A program made the translations under genes and the position numbers. The notes under the pieces were generated by a model. The model worked only from the letters and a program-made list of their open reading frames with translations. It searched no databases and had not been told where the DNA came from. From the NCBI RefSeq assembly GCF_013618625.1, contig NZ_JABRWO010000003.1, forward strand, positions 186,001 through 250,000: a stretch of 64,000 bases of DNA, read 5' to 3'. This DNA is from Bremerella alba (GTDB lineage Bacteria; Planctomycetota; Planctomycetia; Pirellulales; Pirellulaceae). Within the stretch, counting starts at the first letter, position 1; every line of letters starts with the position of its first letter. Positions 45,066 to 54,363 of the stretch are shown piece after piece.

Positions 45066-45893
45066 TTGAAGCCCAAGCTTACGATTTCGCTTACGAATCT
45101 GCAGAAGACGCTTTTGCTCACACTGCATGGCAAGGCGTTAGAGAGTGAACGCCAGAACTCTATTTTGAACGATCACTATGCTGCCCAAGCCATACAGCAG
45201 ATCGACTTCGACTTTTCGCGATTTAGACTTTCTCGTAACGCAGTCATCGCCCTAGCGATTCGTGCAAAGGTACTTGACCAGTGGACAGAACAATTTCTAG
45301 GTCGATACAAGCAAGCGAATGTTGTTCACATTGGATGTGGGCTGGATAGTCGATACTTTCGTTTGAATCCTTCGGCAGAGGTTGCCTGGTGGGAAGTGGA
45401 TTATCCAGAAGTCATTTCGCTCCGCGAGAAGATTTACCAACAGCGGCCAGGATACCGGCAACTAGGGACCAATATCTTAGGAGAAGACTGGTTAAAGGAA
45501 ATACGGCCAGATGTGCCCACTATGGTGGTGGCCGAAGGTGTCTTGCCCTACTTTACCGAGGAGGCTGCCACCATGTTTCTTGCGTATATCGTATCGCACT
45601 TCAATGCCGGACAGATCGCATTCGACGCTTACAATTGTTGGGGCGTAAGGTGGTTGAATCAGCTGCCGATCATGCGGCAAACGCATGAAAAGTTGCACTG
45701 GGCCGTCGATGATCCAAGGCGACTCGAAACGGACGTGCCGCAGATGAGATTACGTGTGGAGAACACCAACGGAATCCCTGAGTTCGTGCAGAGGGCCGGG
45801 TTCTGGACGCGAACGGCGTTTCGTATGAGTCGTCGTATCGCCCCCTTACGGAGAATGGGGCAATTATTGCTCTACGACTTTGGTCACCTCTGA
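45066..45893 (+). CDS. LCM/PPM-family (leucine carboxyl methyltransferase-like) SAM methyltransferase
   Basis: 275 residues from a TTG at 45066. I accept the TTG because the next Met is far inside the protein and the family begins at exactly this point (ISLTNLQKTLLLTLHGKALE, matching the family start, then IDFDFSRF). SAM-binding motif VVHIGCGLDSRYFRL and WWEVDYPEVISLREKIYQQR identify the leucine carboxyl methyltransferase/PPM group; in bacteria these often modify polyketides or unknown small molecules. The C-terminus (RMGQLLLYDFGHL) is complete. Its last 30 bases overlap the 3' end of the convergent potassium channel gene. The neighbouring genes do not suggest a substrate. Confidence 0.85.
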   Translation: MKPKLTISLTNLQKTLLLTLHGKALESERQNSILNDHYAAQAIQQIDFDFSRFRLSRNAVIALAIRAKVLDQWTEQFLGRYKQANVVHIGCGLDSRYFRLNPSAEVAWWEVDYPEVISLREKIYQQRPGYRQLGTNILGEDWLKEIRPDVPTMVVAEGVLPYFTEEAATMFLAYIVSHFNAGQIAFDAYNCWGVRWLNQLPIMRQTHEKLHWAVDDPRRLETDVPQMRLRVENTNGIPEFVQRAGFWTRTAFRMSRRIAPLRRMGQLLLYDFGHL

Positions 45894-46580
45894 ACGATCA
45901 TGCTTTGGCATTGCGCTGACAAGGCGCGCAACTAATACGGCAAGATAAAATTGCCCCGTAACGGACTGCGTCCAGGCCAGTGTTCGCGCGAGGTCGGTCT
46001 GCGGCGTGATGTCTCCGTAGCCCAGGGTCGACATAGTAACGAAGCTGAAATAAAGCAAGGTTGCTAAGCTTAGATGGTCGGTAGCTGGATCACTCGACTG
46101 CGATTCCAGAAGGCCGAACGGATGAGCTTCCAGTATCATAAGTGCGGAATATCCGAGAGCCCACATCAGGCCTAGAAGAAGATAGACGCAGATCGAACCA
46201 AGAATAGCGTTAGGGGTAATTTCTTCGCTGTAAATTATCGATTTGAGCAGTAATGCGGCCGTGACTCCGAGAAACAGGAAACTTGCGACATAGCGCAGGA
46301 TAGAAACATTATCGTTGGGAAAGAAAAACGCCCACCAGTGAAGCGCAAGAGAGAGAATCGCAGCCGCTGCGAACAGCGAAAGCTTGGCTCGATGCTGCCA
46401 GTTGATAAGCACGGCGGAAGCAAAAACCAGCGTAAGGCAACTGAGTTGAATCAGGTCTCCCAAACGGGTCGCTTCTAAAAGGGGAGCCAACACTACGGCG
46501 ATAATCAGCGAAGCCAGCAGAATAGAGAAGCGAATCTCGCTTCCCCTTTCAGCAGGTGTTCTGATCACAGACATGTCCAA
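45864..46580 (-). CDS. Potassium channel family protein
   Basis: 238 residues, integral inner-membrane protein. At least five hydrophobic segments are visible (about 18-36, 41-60, 68-86, 92-113, 123-147), then a pore loop with the potassium selectivity filter TMSTLGYGDITPQTD (T-x-G-Y-G-D) and a last helix (about 198-222). There is no RCK/TrkA domain, so gating is not by a fused ligand domain. An alternative start at 46574 removes 2 residues. It lies 68 bases after the RND pump gene on the same strand, so may be the end of that transcript. The 3' end overlaps the methyltransferase gene by 30 bases on the other strand. Confidence 0.88.
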   Translation of the reverse strand: MDMSVIRTPAERGSEIRFSILLASLIIAVVLAPLLEATRLGDLIQLSCLTLVFASAVLINWQHRAKLSLFAAAAILSLALHWWAFFFPNDNVSILRYVASFLFLGVTAALLLKSIIYSEEITPNAILGSICVYLLLGLMWALGYSALMILEAHPFGLLESQSSDPATDHLSLATLLYFSFVTMSTLGYGDITPQTDLARTLAWTQSVTGQFYLAVLVARLVSAMPKHDRSEVTKVVEQ

Positions 46581-46648
46581 TCTCCACGAGGTGCAAGATT
46601 ATAAACGCGATCCGGTCGCCCGCGACGATTTTAGCGTAACGTTGATAC

Positions 46649-49600
46649 CTAGGAAGCAGAGTTGGTCGAAGATTTCCGCGAGTTGGCAAGCCATTCGCCA
46701 AGTCCTCGGAAGATAACAAAGAAGGAAGGCACAAAAACGAGCGAGAAGATCGTTGCCGCGATCATGCCACCCACGACCGCATTGCCGACGGCTTGACGGC
46801 TTGCGGCTCCTGCCCCCGAAGCGATCAAGAGTGGTAAAAAACCCAAGATCGACGAGAAAGCTGTCATGAGAATCGCTCGAAATCGAAGGGTCGCGGCTTC
46901 GATTGCGGACTCGAGCAAGCCTTTTCCATCGCGTCGTTGCTCGGCGGCGAACTCGACAATGAGAATGGCATTCTTGCTTGCCAGAGCTACCAGAAGCACC
47001 AGCCCGATCTGCGTATACACGTTGTTGTCGGCGCCTCGGGATATGAGAGCGATGACGACTCCTAATGCTGCCAGGGGAACTACCGCAATCACGGCCATAG
47101 GACTCGTCCAGCTTTCATACTGGGCCGCGAGAACCAAGAAGACCAAGCAGATTGAAAGGATCAGGATAAACGTCGGGTTCTCGGTTAGCGAGTCGGAATC
47201 ACTCAAGAGTTTCTCTTGATAGGACATGCCTGTCCATTCATACGAGATAGAACGCGGGAACTTATTGGTGGCCATCTGTTCCATCAAGTTAATCGCTTGC
47301 CCCGAACTGTAGCCTGGTGCAGGTTCACCGTTGATTTGAGCAGAAGGATAAAGGTTATAACGTTGGATCACTTGCGGTCCGACGGTTCGCTCGACGGTGG
47401 TAAATGTTCCCAGTGGAATCATCTCGCCATTAGGATTGCGGACCTCAAGACGCAACAGGTCTTCGGCCTCGATTCGAAAACTCTGATCGGCTTGCACACG
47501 GACTTGCCAGGTGCGTCCGAACTTGTTGAAGTCGTTTACATAGGCCGATCCCATGAACGCTTGCATCGTATCGAAGACTGAATTCAAAGGGATACCAAGG
47601 CTCTTGACCTTGGTTCGGTCGATGTCGGCATACAATTGCGGCACATCCGCGCGGAAGGTTGTGTTTACACGAGTTAGCCCTGACTGGGCGTTCCCGTCGG
47701 CAACCATTTCGTCGGCGATGGTTTGTAAGGTCGTCAGGCCTGCTCCACCGACATCCTGGATCTGCATTTGGAAACCGCTTGCATTGCCCAGGCCGTCAAT
47801 CGGAGGTGGAGGAAAGACGATCACATTGGCTTGGTTCAGCTGCGAAAGCCGCTTTTGAAGTCCTCCGAGAATGGCCATTTGGCTGAGTGCCGGAGACCGC
47901 CGTTCGTCCCAAGGTTCAAACACGATGGCCACCAGCCCGCTATTGGATCCCGCCGTGCCACTTAGGATGGAGTAACCCGCAATAGACACCCAGCTCTCGA
48001 CGCCTGGGGTGTCGTCCATAATGGTGTCGATCTGCTTGAGAACATCCTCGGTTCGTGAAAGTGCCGAGGCATCCGGCAGTTGGATATTGGCGAACGCGTA
48101 CCCTTGATCTTCCAGAGGCACGAACCCGGTCGGGATTGACTGAAGGCCATAGCCAGTGATTCCCAAAAGTATGACGAAAAGGATCAGTACGATGGCAATT
48201 CTTCGGACCAGGCCTCCGACGATTGCCTGGTAGCCGCCGGTGGTATAGTCAAAGAGGTAGTTAAAGCCGTTAAAGAAGCCTCGCAACATTCGATTGAAAA
48301 TCGCGGCACAAAACCAACCAGCCAGAGCGGCGACAATCGGGGCACCAATGGCAACCGCCCAAGTTGTCATTCCCATGCCAGACAGGAATCGAAACGCCAA
48401 CCAACAGGCCAGGATTGCAAGCAAGAGTGCGATGACCGTGCGTGGGACGAATTCACCCTTCTGCTTGGTCTCTTCGGTCGGCCGGAGTAACAGCCCACAC
48501 AAAGCTGGGCTTAAGGAAAGAGCATTCACCGTGCTGAGCGCCACTGCGGCGGAAATCGTGAGGGCAAATTGCTGATACATTTGGCCGACGATTCCTCCCA
48601 TGAATGCCGTCGGAACAAACACGGCCAACAAGACCAAGGTCGTCGCAATGACCGGCCCTGTGATTTCATCCATCGCTTTGACCGCAGCATCTTTGGACGA
48701 CAGTCCGTTATCGATATGACGGGCCGTGTTTTCGACGACGACAATCGCATCGTCCACCACAATACCAATCGCCAAGACAATTCCGAATAGGGTCAGCATA
48801 TTGATCGAAAACCCTAATCCGGCCATCATGGCAAACGTGCCGATCAAGGCAACCGGAATGGAAGCGGTGGGAACGAGAGTTGCCCGCCAATCTTGCAGAA
48901 AGATGAAGATCACAAGCACGACCAGCAGCACGGCAACAAAAAGCGTGGAATAAACTTCTGAAATCGAGGCTTCGACAAACCGTGTCGTATCAAAAGGGAT
49001 CGCGTAGCTCATCCCATTGGGGAAGTTGATCGACAACTCGTCCATCTTTGACTTGACTGCGGCGGCAAGGTCTAACGCATTCGCGCCCGGCAATTGATAG
49101 ACGGCAATCGCCGCACAAGGCTTTCCATTGGCAAAGGCCTGGAAATTGTAACTTTTCGCGCCGAGTTCAACCGTCGCAATATCCCGCAGACGGGTAATCC
49201 CAGGACCTTCGCCGGTCTTGAGAATGAGGTCTTCAAATTGCGCAGCATCCTCTAGGCGACCCTTGGTGTTGATTACCATTTGGAACGCCGTATTATCCGA
49301 GGTCGGTGGTTCGCCGACCCGGCCTGCGGCCACCTGAACATTCTGCTCGCGAATCGCGGCTATAACATCTTCGGTTGTTAGATTGCGAGCTTCTAAACGC
49401 GTGGGGTCCAGCCAAACACGCATGCTATAGTCAGCCGCCCCAAAAATATTGAGTGATCCGACCCCGTCGATCCGTCCCAACTGATCACGAAGATTGATGG
49501 TGGCATAGTTGCTGAGATACAAACTGTCATGCGCACGGTTGTCTGACGTCAGCGTGATGAATTGCACGATTTGGGTTGACTGTTTCTTGGTCGTGATCCC

Positions 49601-49975
49601 TTGGCGTCTCACGTCTTCCGGCAGTTTGGGATCGGCGATGGCGACGCGGTTTTGCACCAACACGGTCGCCATGTCCATATCGGTTCCCGTTTGAAAGGTT
49701 ACGTTCAGAGTATACGAACCATCGTCGGCGCAGGTCGATGACATATAAAGCATGTCTTCGACGCCGTTGACTTCCTGTTCGATCGGAGCCGCAACTGTTT
49801 CTGCGATGACTTGAGGGTTTGCCCCTGGATAGTAGGCTGTCACCTGAACCGTTGGCGGAGTGATTTGCGGAAACTTGGCAACCGGTAGCGTCGTTTGAGC
49901 GACAGCGCCAGCCAAAGCAATCACGATCGAAATTACGGTGGCGAATATCGGGCGATAGATAAAAAAGCGTGACAT
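46649..49975 (-). CDS. RND efflux pump, HAE1 (AcrB-like) family
   Basis: 1108 residues, a little longer than AcrB (1049). It is the inner-membrane proton-driven subunit of a tripartite pump. The start MSRFFIYRPIFATVISIVIA is the family's N-terminal helix. The two proton-relay Asp of helix 4 are Asp408 and Asp409 in GIVVDDAIVVVENTARH, exactly where AcrB has D407-D408. Porter domain sequences (LPVAKFPQITPPTVQVTAYY, PGANPQVIAETVAAPIEQEV, NGVEDMLYMSS) fit hydrophobic and amphiphilic drug exporters and not metal (CusA) pumps. Downstream of its adaptor with a 29-base gap. No outer-membrane TolC partner is present here, so that part must be elsewhere. Confidence 0.95.
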   Translation of the reverse strand: MSRFFIYRPIFATVISIVIALAGAVAQTTLPVAKFPQITPPTVQVTAYYPGANPQVIAETVAAPIEQEVNGVEDMLYMSSTCADDGSYTLNVTFQTGTDMDMATVLVQNRVAIADPKLPEDVRRQGITTKKQSTQIVQFITLTSDNRAHDSLYLSNYATINLRDQLGRIDGVGSLNIFGAADYSMRVWLDPTRLEARNLTTEDVIAAIREQNVQVAAGRVGEPPTSDNTAFQMVINTKGRLEDAAQFEDLILKTGEGPGITRLRDIATVELGAKSYNFQAFANGKPCAAIAVYQLPGANALDLAAAVKSKMDELSINFPNGMSYAIPFDTTRFVEASISEVYSTLFVAVLLVVLVIFIFLQDWRATLVPTASIPVALIGTFAMMAGLGFSINMLTLFGIVLAIGIVVDDAIVVVENTARHIDNGLSSKDAAVKAMDEITGPVIATTLVLLAVFVPTAFMGGIVGQMYQQFALTISAAVALSTVNALSLSPALCGLLLRPTEETKQKGEFVPRTVIALLLAILACWLAFRFLSGMGMTTWAVAIGAPIVAALAGWFCAAIFNRMLRGFFNGFNYLFDYTTGGYQAIVGGLVRRIAIVLILFVILLGITGYGLQSIPTGFVPLEDQGYAFANIQLPDASALSRTEDVLKQIDTIMDDTPGVESWVSIAGYSILSGTAGSNSGLVAIVFEPWDERRSPALSQMAILGGLQKRLSQLNQANVIVFPPPPIDGLGNASGFQMQIQDVGGAGLTTLQTIADEMVADGNAQSGLTRVNTTFRADVPQLYADIDRTKVKSLGIPLNSVFDTMQAFMGSAYVNDFNKFGRTWQVRVQADQSFRIEAEDLLRLEVRNPNGEMIPLGTFTTVERTVGPQVIQRYNLYPSAQINGEPAPGYSSGQAINLMEQMATNKFPRSISYEWTGMSYQEKLLSDSDSLTENPTFILILSICLVFLVLAAQYESWTSPMAVIAVVPLAALGVVIALISRGADNNVYTQIGLVLLVALASKNAILIVEFAAEQRRDGKGLLESAIEAATLRFRAILMTAFSSILGFLPLLIASGAGAASRQAVGNAVVGGMIAATIFSLVFVPSFFVIFRGLGEWLANSRKSSTNSAS

Positions 49976-50004
49976 GCGTAGACCGATCGGATGATAAAGA
50001 TTAA

Positions 50005-51279
50005 CTAATTGGACGAAGGACTGGCTGCCTCAGGATCAACCGCCTGCGGGGCTGGCTCTTCTAATGGCTGGGCCTTTTCATCTTCCGTATCGGATTGATC
50101 AGTCAACGGATTCAAGAGAGATTCATCCATGGATATCGTCGCTTCGACGGGCTTGACGGTGGCTCCAGGACGCGAGCGTTGGACTCCATCCACGACAACT
50201 TTTTCGTCCGCTTTCAGTCCTGATGTAACAACCACCATTGGGCCGAACTTATTGCCCAGAGTGACATCACGACGCTCGACCACATTATCTGCATTGACGG
50301 TGAGTAAATAACTGCCAGCTTGATCAAATCCCGTTGCACTCTCCGGAACGAGCAAGGCATCCTTCTTTTGCTCGATGGGAGCACGGATTCGAACGAACAA
50401 CCCGGGAACAATTCTCAGGTCTGGGTTGGGGAAAATCCCGCGAACGGCAAACGTTCCAGTACTCTCGTCGACGGCCAGATCGGCAAAATTGAAATTGCCT
50501 TGAAACGGATACGTGGAGTCCGTCGCCCTGGCCAGGAAGAGAGGAACCTGCGCGGCGCGACTGTCCCGTTCTTGGGGATTGTCCTGATCGATGAATTCCA
50601 AGTAGGAACGTTCGCTGATCGAGAAATTTGCGTAGATCTGATCGTACGAGATGACCGTCGTAAGATGAGTCGATGGCTGGCCGACAACAAGGTTGCCTTT
50701 CTTGACCATTGCCTTGCCGGCGCGCCCTTTGATGGGAGAACGTACTTCCGTGTAATCGAGATCTAGCTGAGCGTTATCGAGTCGCGCCTCGGCTGCCAAT
50801 ACGTCTGCGGCAGCGCCATCCATTTCAGCTTTGGCGGCAACCAGATTCGTTTCCGGGGTCGCCTTTTTCTCGAATAGCTCCTTTTGGCGATTAAATTCGA
50901 TCTTGGCTTTCTCGCGTGCTACTTTCTTCGCTTCGAGCTCTGCTTGCGCCATGTCTCGGGCTGCCAGATAGCGGCGCCGCTCGAGTTGGAAAAGAACCTG
51001 GCCCTTTTCTACTTCATCGTTCGGTTCGAAAAGAACCTCCTCAATGATTCCTTCGACGCGGGCGTTGATCTCGACCCGTTCGACCGCCTCGGTGGTACCC
51101 GTTTCCTCCATGTAGATCGTCACGTCGCGCACCAAAGGATACGCGACGTTGACCTCAGCCGGAGGAGGCGGCTGATATTCGTTGGGTGACGAGCAACCTG
51201 ACAGAGTCAAAAGTAGGACGGCGAAATATAAACTACCGCCAGCTAGTTGAGGGCACGCTAGAGCTTGTCGCTCGATCAT
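50005..51279 (-). CDS. RND periplasmic adaptor (membrane fusion) lipoprotein
   Basis: 424 residues from the ATG at 51279 (AGGAAG close upstream; 10 extra residues from 51309). The lipobox LLLTLSGC makes it a lipoprotein anchored in the inner membrane. Domains: membrane-proximal/lipoyl VERVEINARVEGIIEEVLFE and VRSPIKGRAGKAMVKKGNLV; alpha-hairpin with about 80 residues of Ala/Glu/Lys heptads (ARDMAQAELEAKKVAREKAK); beta-barrel TYPFQGNFNFADLAVDESTG and IVPGLFVRIRAPI. It links the RND pump to an outer-membrane channel. The C-terminal tail (about 380-424) is acidic and Pro-rich, an extra not needed for function. Immediately upstream of the pump gene and downstream of an uncharacterised secreted protein. 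Confidence 0.93.
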   Translation of the reverse strand: MIERQALACPQLAGGSLYFAVLLLTLSGCSSPNEYQPPPPAEVNVAYPLVRDVTIYMEETGTTEAVERVEINARVEGIIEEVLFEPNDEVEKGQVLFQLERRRYLAARDMAQAELEAKKVAREKAKIEFNRQKELFEKKATPETNLVAAKAEMDGAAADVLAAEARLDNAQLDLDYTEVRSPIKGRAGKAMVKKGNLVVGQPSTHLTTVISYDQIYANFSISERSYLEFIDQDNPQERDSRAAQVPLFLARATDSTYPFQGNFNFADLAVDESTGTFAVRGIFPNPDLRIVPGLFVRIRAPIEQKKDALLVPESATGFDQAGSYLLTVNADNVVERRDVTLGNKFGPMVVVTSGLKADEKVVVDGVQRSRPGATVKPVEATISMDESLLNPLTDQSDTEDEKAQPLEEPAPQAVDPEAASPSSN

Positions 51280-51309
51280 AAGTCTTCCTGGTAATGTATT
51301 GGGTGCCAA

Positions 51310-52827
51310 CTAAAATTCCACGCCGTACTTTTCTGTCATGTGACGACGTATGGACGCAGTCGCATTTTCAATGTCACGCATCACGTCGTTGGCAGATTTC
51401 GCGCCGCGGATCTGTTCTTCCATCCGAACGTTTGACATCTTAGAGCCGGTACGTTGCCAATCTGGCGTCGACACCCACCCGTTCCAACTGTACTGTCCCG
51501 ACCAGTTGGCACCAATCGGCGTGGAATAAGATGTCACGTCGTATTGCTCAGGAACGTCATTTTGGCGAATACGGCTGCGTGCAGCAGCATCGGTCACTTG
51601 CGATTGGCCTGTCCGAAGACTTTGCGAGACGTAGCTACCATAGTCCAAAAGGTCTGGATCGACGTTTGCAATCGGCAAGCGATCGATCTTACGGGCATAC
51701 TTGTCAAACCAAACGCTGATTTGGCCCATGGTCTGGCGACCTTTCTTTTTAACTCGTAACTCATCTAGCATCGTAACAACTGACTTGTAGTAGATTTGCG
51801 ATGAGGCGATGGTTAAGTCTTTCTTTTCATTCGCTTCAGAGCCTTCACCTTTTTGAGCCGTTTTCTGTTTGGCTTCTTGGAGGGATGGTGGCGTATCGAC
51901 CAGGCTTAAAATACGACGCAGTCCACTGGCGTAAAGAGGCCCTGTCAACTGAATGCGATTGCCACTGACGGTTTCTTCCCAAGATTCGATCTCGTCGATC
52001 ATCATTCCTTGGTTGCCTAGAATTTCGAGCAGCAGTGGTTTAGCGAAATCTTTCAGAATCGTTACGTCTTCAGCAAAGTCAACTTTCACGGCTCCGACCA
52101 TCGAATCTTGAACGGTCACGCCTAGAGAAATACCGCGAAGACTCGCCAGCACCTTGGCGACTTGGTCTAAGTCAACTTGTTTTCCCTTGAGCGTTTCCAT
52201 CGAGTCTAGGCGAGTACGCACCAATTGAGGAGACAATGCGTGCGTTAAATCAAGGGCCACGATGATGGGGGAACCTGCATCGGCAAACGTTTGAGCTTCT
52301 GCAAGATAATCACTCAACCCAAGAAGGGAATTGTCGTAGTAGCGTGTGATCCATTTTGCTACGTCCTGCCGCTTGGCGGGCATGCCGTAACCGACGACGT
52401 TTTCCATGAACTTGACCAAGTAAATGTCGCCCGGCAGAATCGCAACAGGCCGCTCAGAGATGTAGTCGGTTGTCCCCTGATATCGGACGGCTATCTTGGG
52501 CAATGAAGGGTCGTACTTCAACTCCATCAAGCCAACCTGCCATTCGGGGTGCTTGGTTCTAATATCGAACTTGGCCGCGGCAACAAAAGTATTGGCTTGC
52601 GGTGGAATCGATTCAACGCCTGCTTCGAAGGCATCTTCCTGCTTTTCTCGCCAGTTGTGAGCTTTTCCGAGTGGGCTATTCTGTAGCTTGTTCACGTCGA
52701 CGAATAAGATCGCATTGGCCCCATCCGGAATGCGTTTGGTGAGTTCGCGGAATTGGGCGAAGCTTGAGCTTGGATGGGATGTCAGGATGATAAAACCAAA
52801 ACATCCGCAGAGAAGTGCCCGGATCAT
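51310..52827 (-). CDS. Secreted protein of unknown function, planctomycete type
   Basis: 505 residues from the ATG at 52827, chosen because GAGGAGC lies about 7 bases upstream and yields a signal MIRALLCGCFGFIILTSHPS; 25 extra residues from 52902 look wrong. The body has no motif I recognise: GANAILFVDVNKLQNSPLGK, VVGYGMPAKRQDVAKWITRY, PIIVALDLTHALSPQLVRTR, and a C-terminal basic/acidic tail (RMEEQIRGAKSANDVMRDIE). A 20-residue low-complexity Lys/Glu stretch is near 320 (KQKTAQKGEGSEANEKKDLT). The gene lies 30 bases before the RND adaptor start, so it is probably the first gene of the efflux operon, though nothing in its sequence shows a link to export. An assignment is not possible from sequence alone. 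Confidence 0.65.
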   Translation of the reverse strand: MIRALLCGCFGFIILTSHPSSSFAQFRELTKRIPDGANAILFVDVNKLQNSPLGKAHNWREKQEDAFEAGVESIPPQANTFVAAAKFDIRTKHPEWQVGLMELKYDPSLPKIAVRYQGTTDYISERPVAILPGDIYLVKFMENVVGYGMPAKRQDVAKWITRYYDNSLLGLSDYLAEAQTFADAGSPIIVALDLTHALSPQLVRTRLDSMETLKGKQVDLDQVAKVLASLRGISLGVTVQDSMVGAVKVDFAEDVTILKDFAKPLLLEILGNQGMMIDEIESWEETVSGNRIQLTGPLYASGLRRILSLVDTPPSLQEAKQKTAQKGEGSEANEKKDLTIASSQIYYKSVVTMLDELRVKKKGRQTMGQISVWFDKYARKIDRLPIANVDPDLLDYGSYVSQSLRTGQSQVTDAAARSRIRQNDVPEQYDVTSYSTPIGANWSGQYSWNGWVSTPDWQRTGSKMSNVRMEEQIRGAKSANDVMRDIENATASIRRHMTEKYGVEF

Positions 52828-52988
52828 TGATGTTGCTCCTCGGTAGTCGCACTGGGCGAACTCACAATTTCTATAAAAGTCGTCACTAGACCACTTTACC
52901 ATCTCCGAATGCTGGGAACTACGACTTTCCGAGAAGGTATCAGAGAAGAATCGATGAAGAGCGTCCCGGATCGCTTATCTCGCTGGAA

Positions 52989-53474
52989 TCAAAGCCACGT
53001 CTGCACGATGTGCTCAACCTGATCTCCGTCGAGCGTTTCGTGGGCGACAAGTTCGTCGACTATTGCGGCTAGCGCCGCCCAGTGGTGGTCTTGTGAAACG
53101 AGCGTGTATAGTTCCTTAGTGGCTCGTTCGAGAAAGATCATCCGTTGCTGTCGATCCGAAATGAATCGGGCTACCGAATGCCAGGCGGCTTGCCAGTCCG
53201 AGGCCCACTCGCCGACCAGTCCGGGATGATAAGGGGCACCGGTATGAATCATTTCCGCCACGGGACCTGCCAGTGCGACCATCACCATTTTTTGGTGCAA
53301 CTCTCGTGAGGTGAACTGGTCGATCGGCCACTCGACTTGAATCTCGGCGAATCGGTCTGGCCCCTCACCCCACTCTGGGATTAAGGAGACGTGACGAACA
53401 CGAGCCCCCACAAGGATGGCAAGCAACGCGTGTCCGGCTTCGTGGTAAGCATTGATCTCTTCCATGAATGCCAA
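52989..53474 (-). CDS. Small M41-like (FtsH-protease-domain-like) putative metallopeptidase
   Basis: 161 residues. The zinc motif is YHEAGHALLA (His11, Glu12, His15), and VMVALAGPVAEMI is the equivalent of the second conserved part of the FtsH peptidase (GGRAAEE-type helix). The length and order match the M41 peptidase domain without the AAA ATPase. The third metal ligand (Asp in FtsH) cannot be placed with certainty. Stand-alone M41-like proteins of about 150-200 residues are known in bacteria but have little functional data. It may act on a small substrate or on a partner protein rather than as a processive protease. The start at 53474 follows CGGAAG at about 10 bases. No operon partner. 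Confidence 0.75.
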   Translation of the reverse strand: MAFMEEINAYHEAGHALLAILVGARVRHVSLIPEWGEGPDRFAEIQVEWPIDQFTSRELHQKMVMVALAGPVAEMIHTGAPYHPGLVGEWASDWQAAWHSVARFISDRQQRMIFLERATKELYTLVSQDHHWAALAAIVDELVAHETLDGDQVEHIVQTWL

Positions 53475-53603
53475 TTGTAAGACTTCCGCTCGGTCGCTGT
53501 AGGCAACGTGAGCCTACCGGCCCAACTTTTTCGGAAGGTATCCGGTGCATTCGAGAACAGGCCCGAAAAGGACAGATAACCGTTAATAACCACACGCAAA
53601 CGT

Positions 53604-53620
53604 ACAGCAGTCGCTGCTGT
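53604..53620. promoter_or_regulatory. Perfect short palindrome upstream of the MshEN-like gene
   Basis: ACAGCAG-TCG-CTGCTGT, 7-base arms with a 3-base spacer, 126 bases before the MshEN-like gene start and 130 bases from the peptidase gene start. It could be an operator or a small hairpin. No T-run. Confidence 0.3.
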
Positions 53621-53745
53621 TCGTAGAATTCTGTTTTGCTTTACGTTGCCAGAGGGGGGAAGTTACCCCAGGTTTGAAGTACGCCCCCTCGTCGCTCAAC
53701 TCATCGCACTCAGTGCCAGGCGACACCAAGCCAAGGATTAACGCT

Positions 53746-54183
53746 ATGCATTTCGGACTCTATCTGCTCCGGAAGGAATATATCACCGGTCCTCAATTCA
53801 TTCAGGCTGTATCGCGACAGCTGGAAACGCGTCCGCAAATAGGTTCGTTGGCCATTGAAACGCGTCGTCTGACGATGCGTGATGTGTTGCGACTTTTAAG
53901 TCTCCAAAGCGTATCAAACGAACCGTTCGGTCAACTCGCGATCCAATTAGGAATTCTTACGGAAGTAGATATTCATGATCTTCTTTCGCTTCAGATTGAA
54001 CGCACCACGCCACTGGCTCAGGTTCTGGTCGATATCGGTGCCATCGAGCCGTATCAGATGCAAACCGAGCTGCAGCAATTTCGCACGGCTATGTCCGCCG
54101 GAAACTCATCCGAGTCGGGTGCCGACTACCTCGATATCGAAGCCATTGAAGCGGCGTTCGCCACCTATGAGGTAACCGCCTAA
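53746..54183 (+). CDS. Small MshEN-like (GspE N-terminal-like) protein
   Basis: 145 residues from the ATG at 53746 (AAGGA 8 bases upstream). Two similar halves: KEYITGPQFIQAVSRQLETR with IGSLAIETRRLTMRDVLRLL, and FGQLAIQLGILTEVDIHDLL followed by SLQIERTTPLAQVLVDIGAI and EPYQMQTELQQF. The repeat pattern LGxLxIxxGxLTxxDxxxLLxLQ is that of MshEN domains, found at the N-terminus of type II secretion/type IV pilus ATPases, where they bind c-di-GMP. Here the domain stands alone without an ATPase. Binding of c-di-GMP is possible and would fit with the HD-GYP regulator elsewhere in the window, but the conserved RLGxx motif residues are only partly present. I give moderate confidence to the family and low to the function. 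Confidence 0.6.
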   Translation: MHFGLYLLRKEYITGPQFIQAVSRQLETRPQIGSLAIETRRLTMRDVLRLLSLQSVSNEPFGQLAIQLGILTEVDIHDLLSLQIERTTPLAQVLVDIGAIEPYQMQTELQQFRTAMSAGNSSESGADYLDIEAIEAAFATYEVTA

Positions 54184-54363
54184 TCCAGGCATCCTGGCTC
54201 GCGGGAGCTGGATTTCTAACGGAATCGCGAAAGCATCTAGCTGATATTGGTACTCGCTTGGCTTCGCAATCCTATTGCCAGAGAGCATTTGCCCGACCGT
54301 CTTGCCAACGGGCCTGCCGCTGGACTACCTTGCATACTTCCCGAAGCTCTTGTGAGGTGCTCG

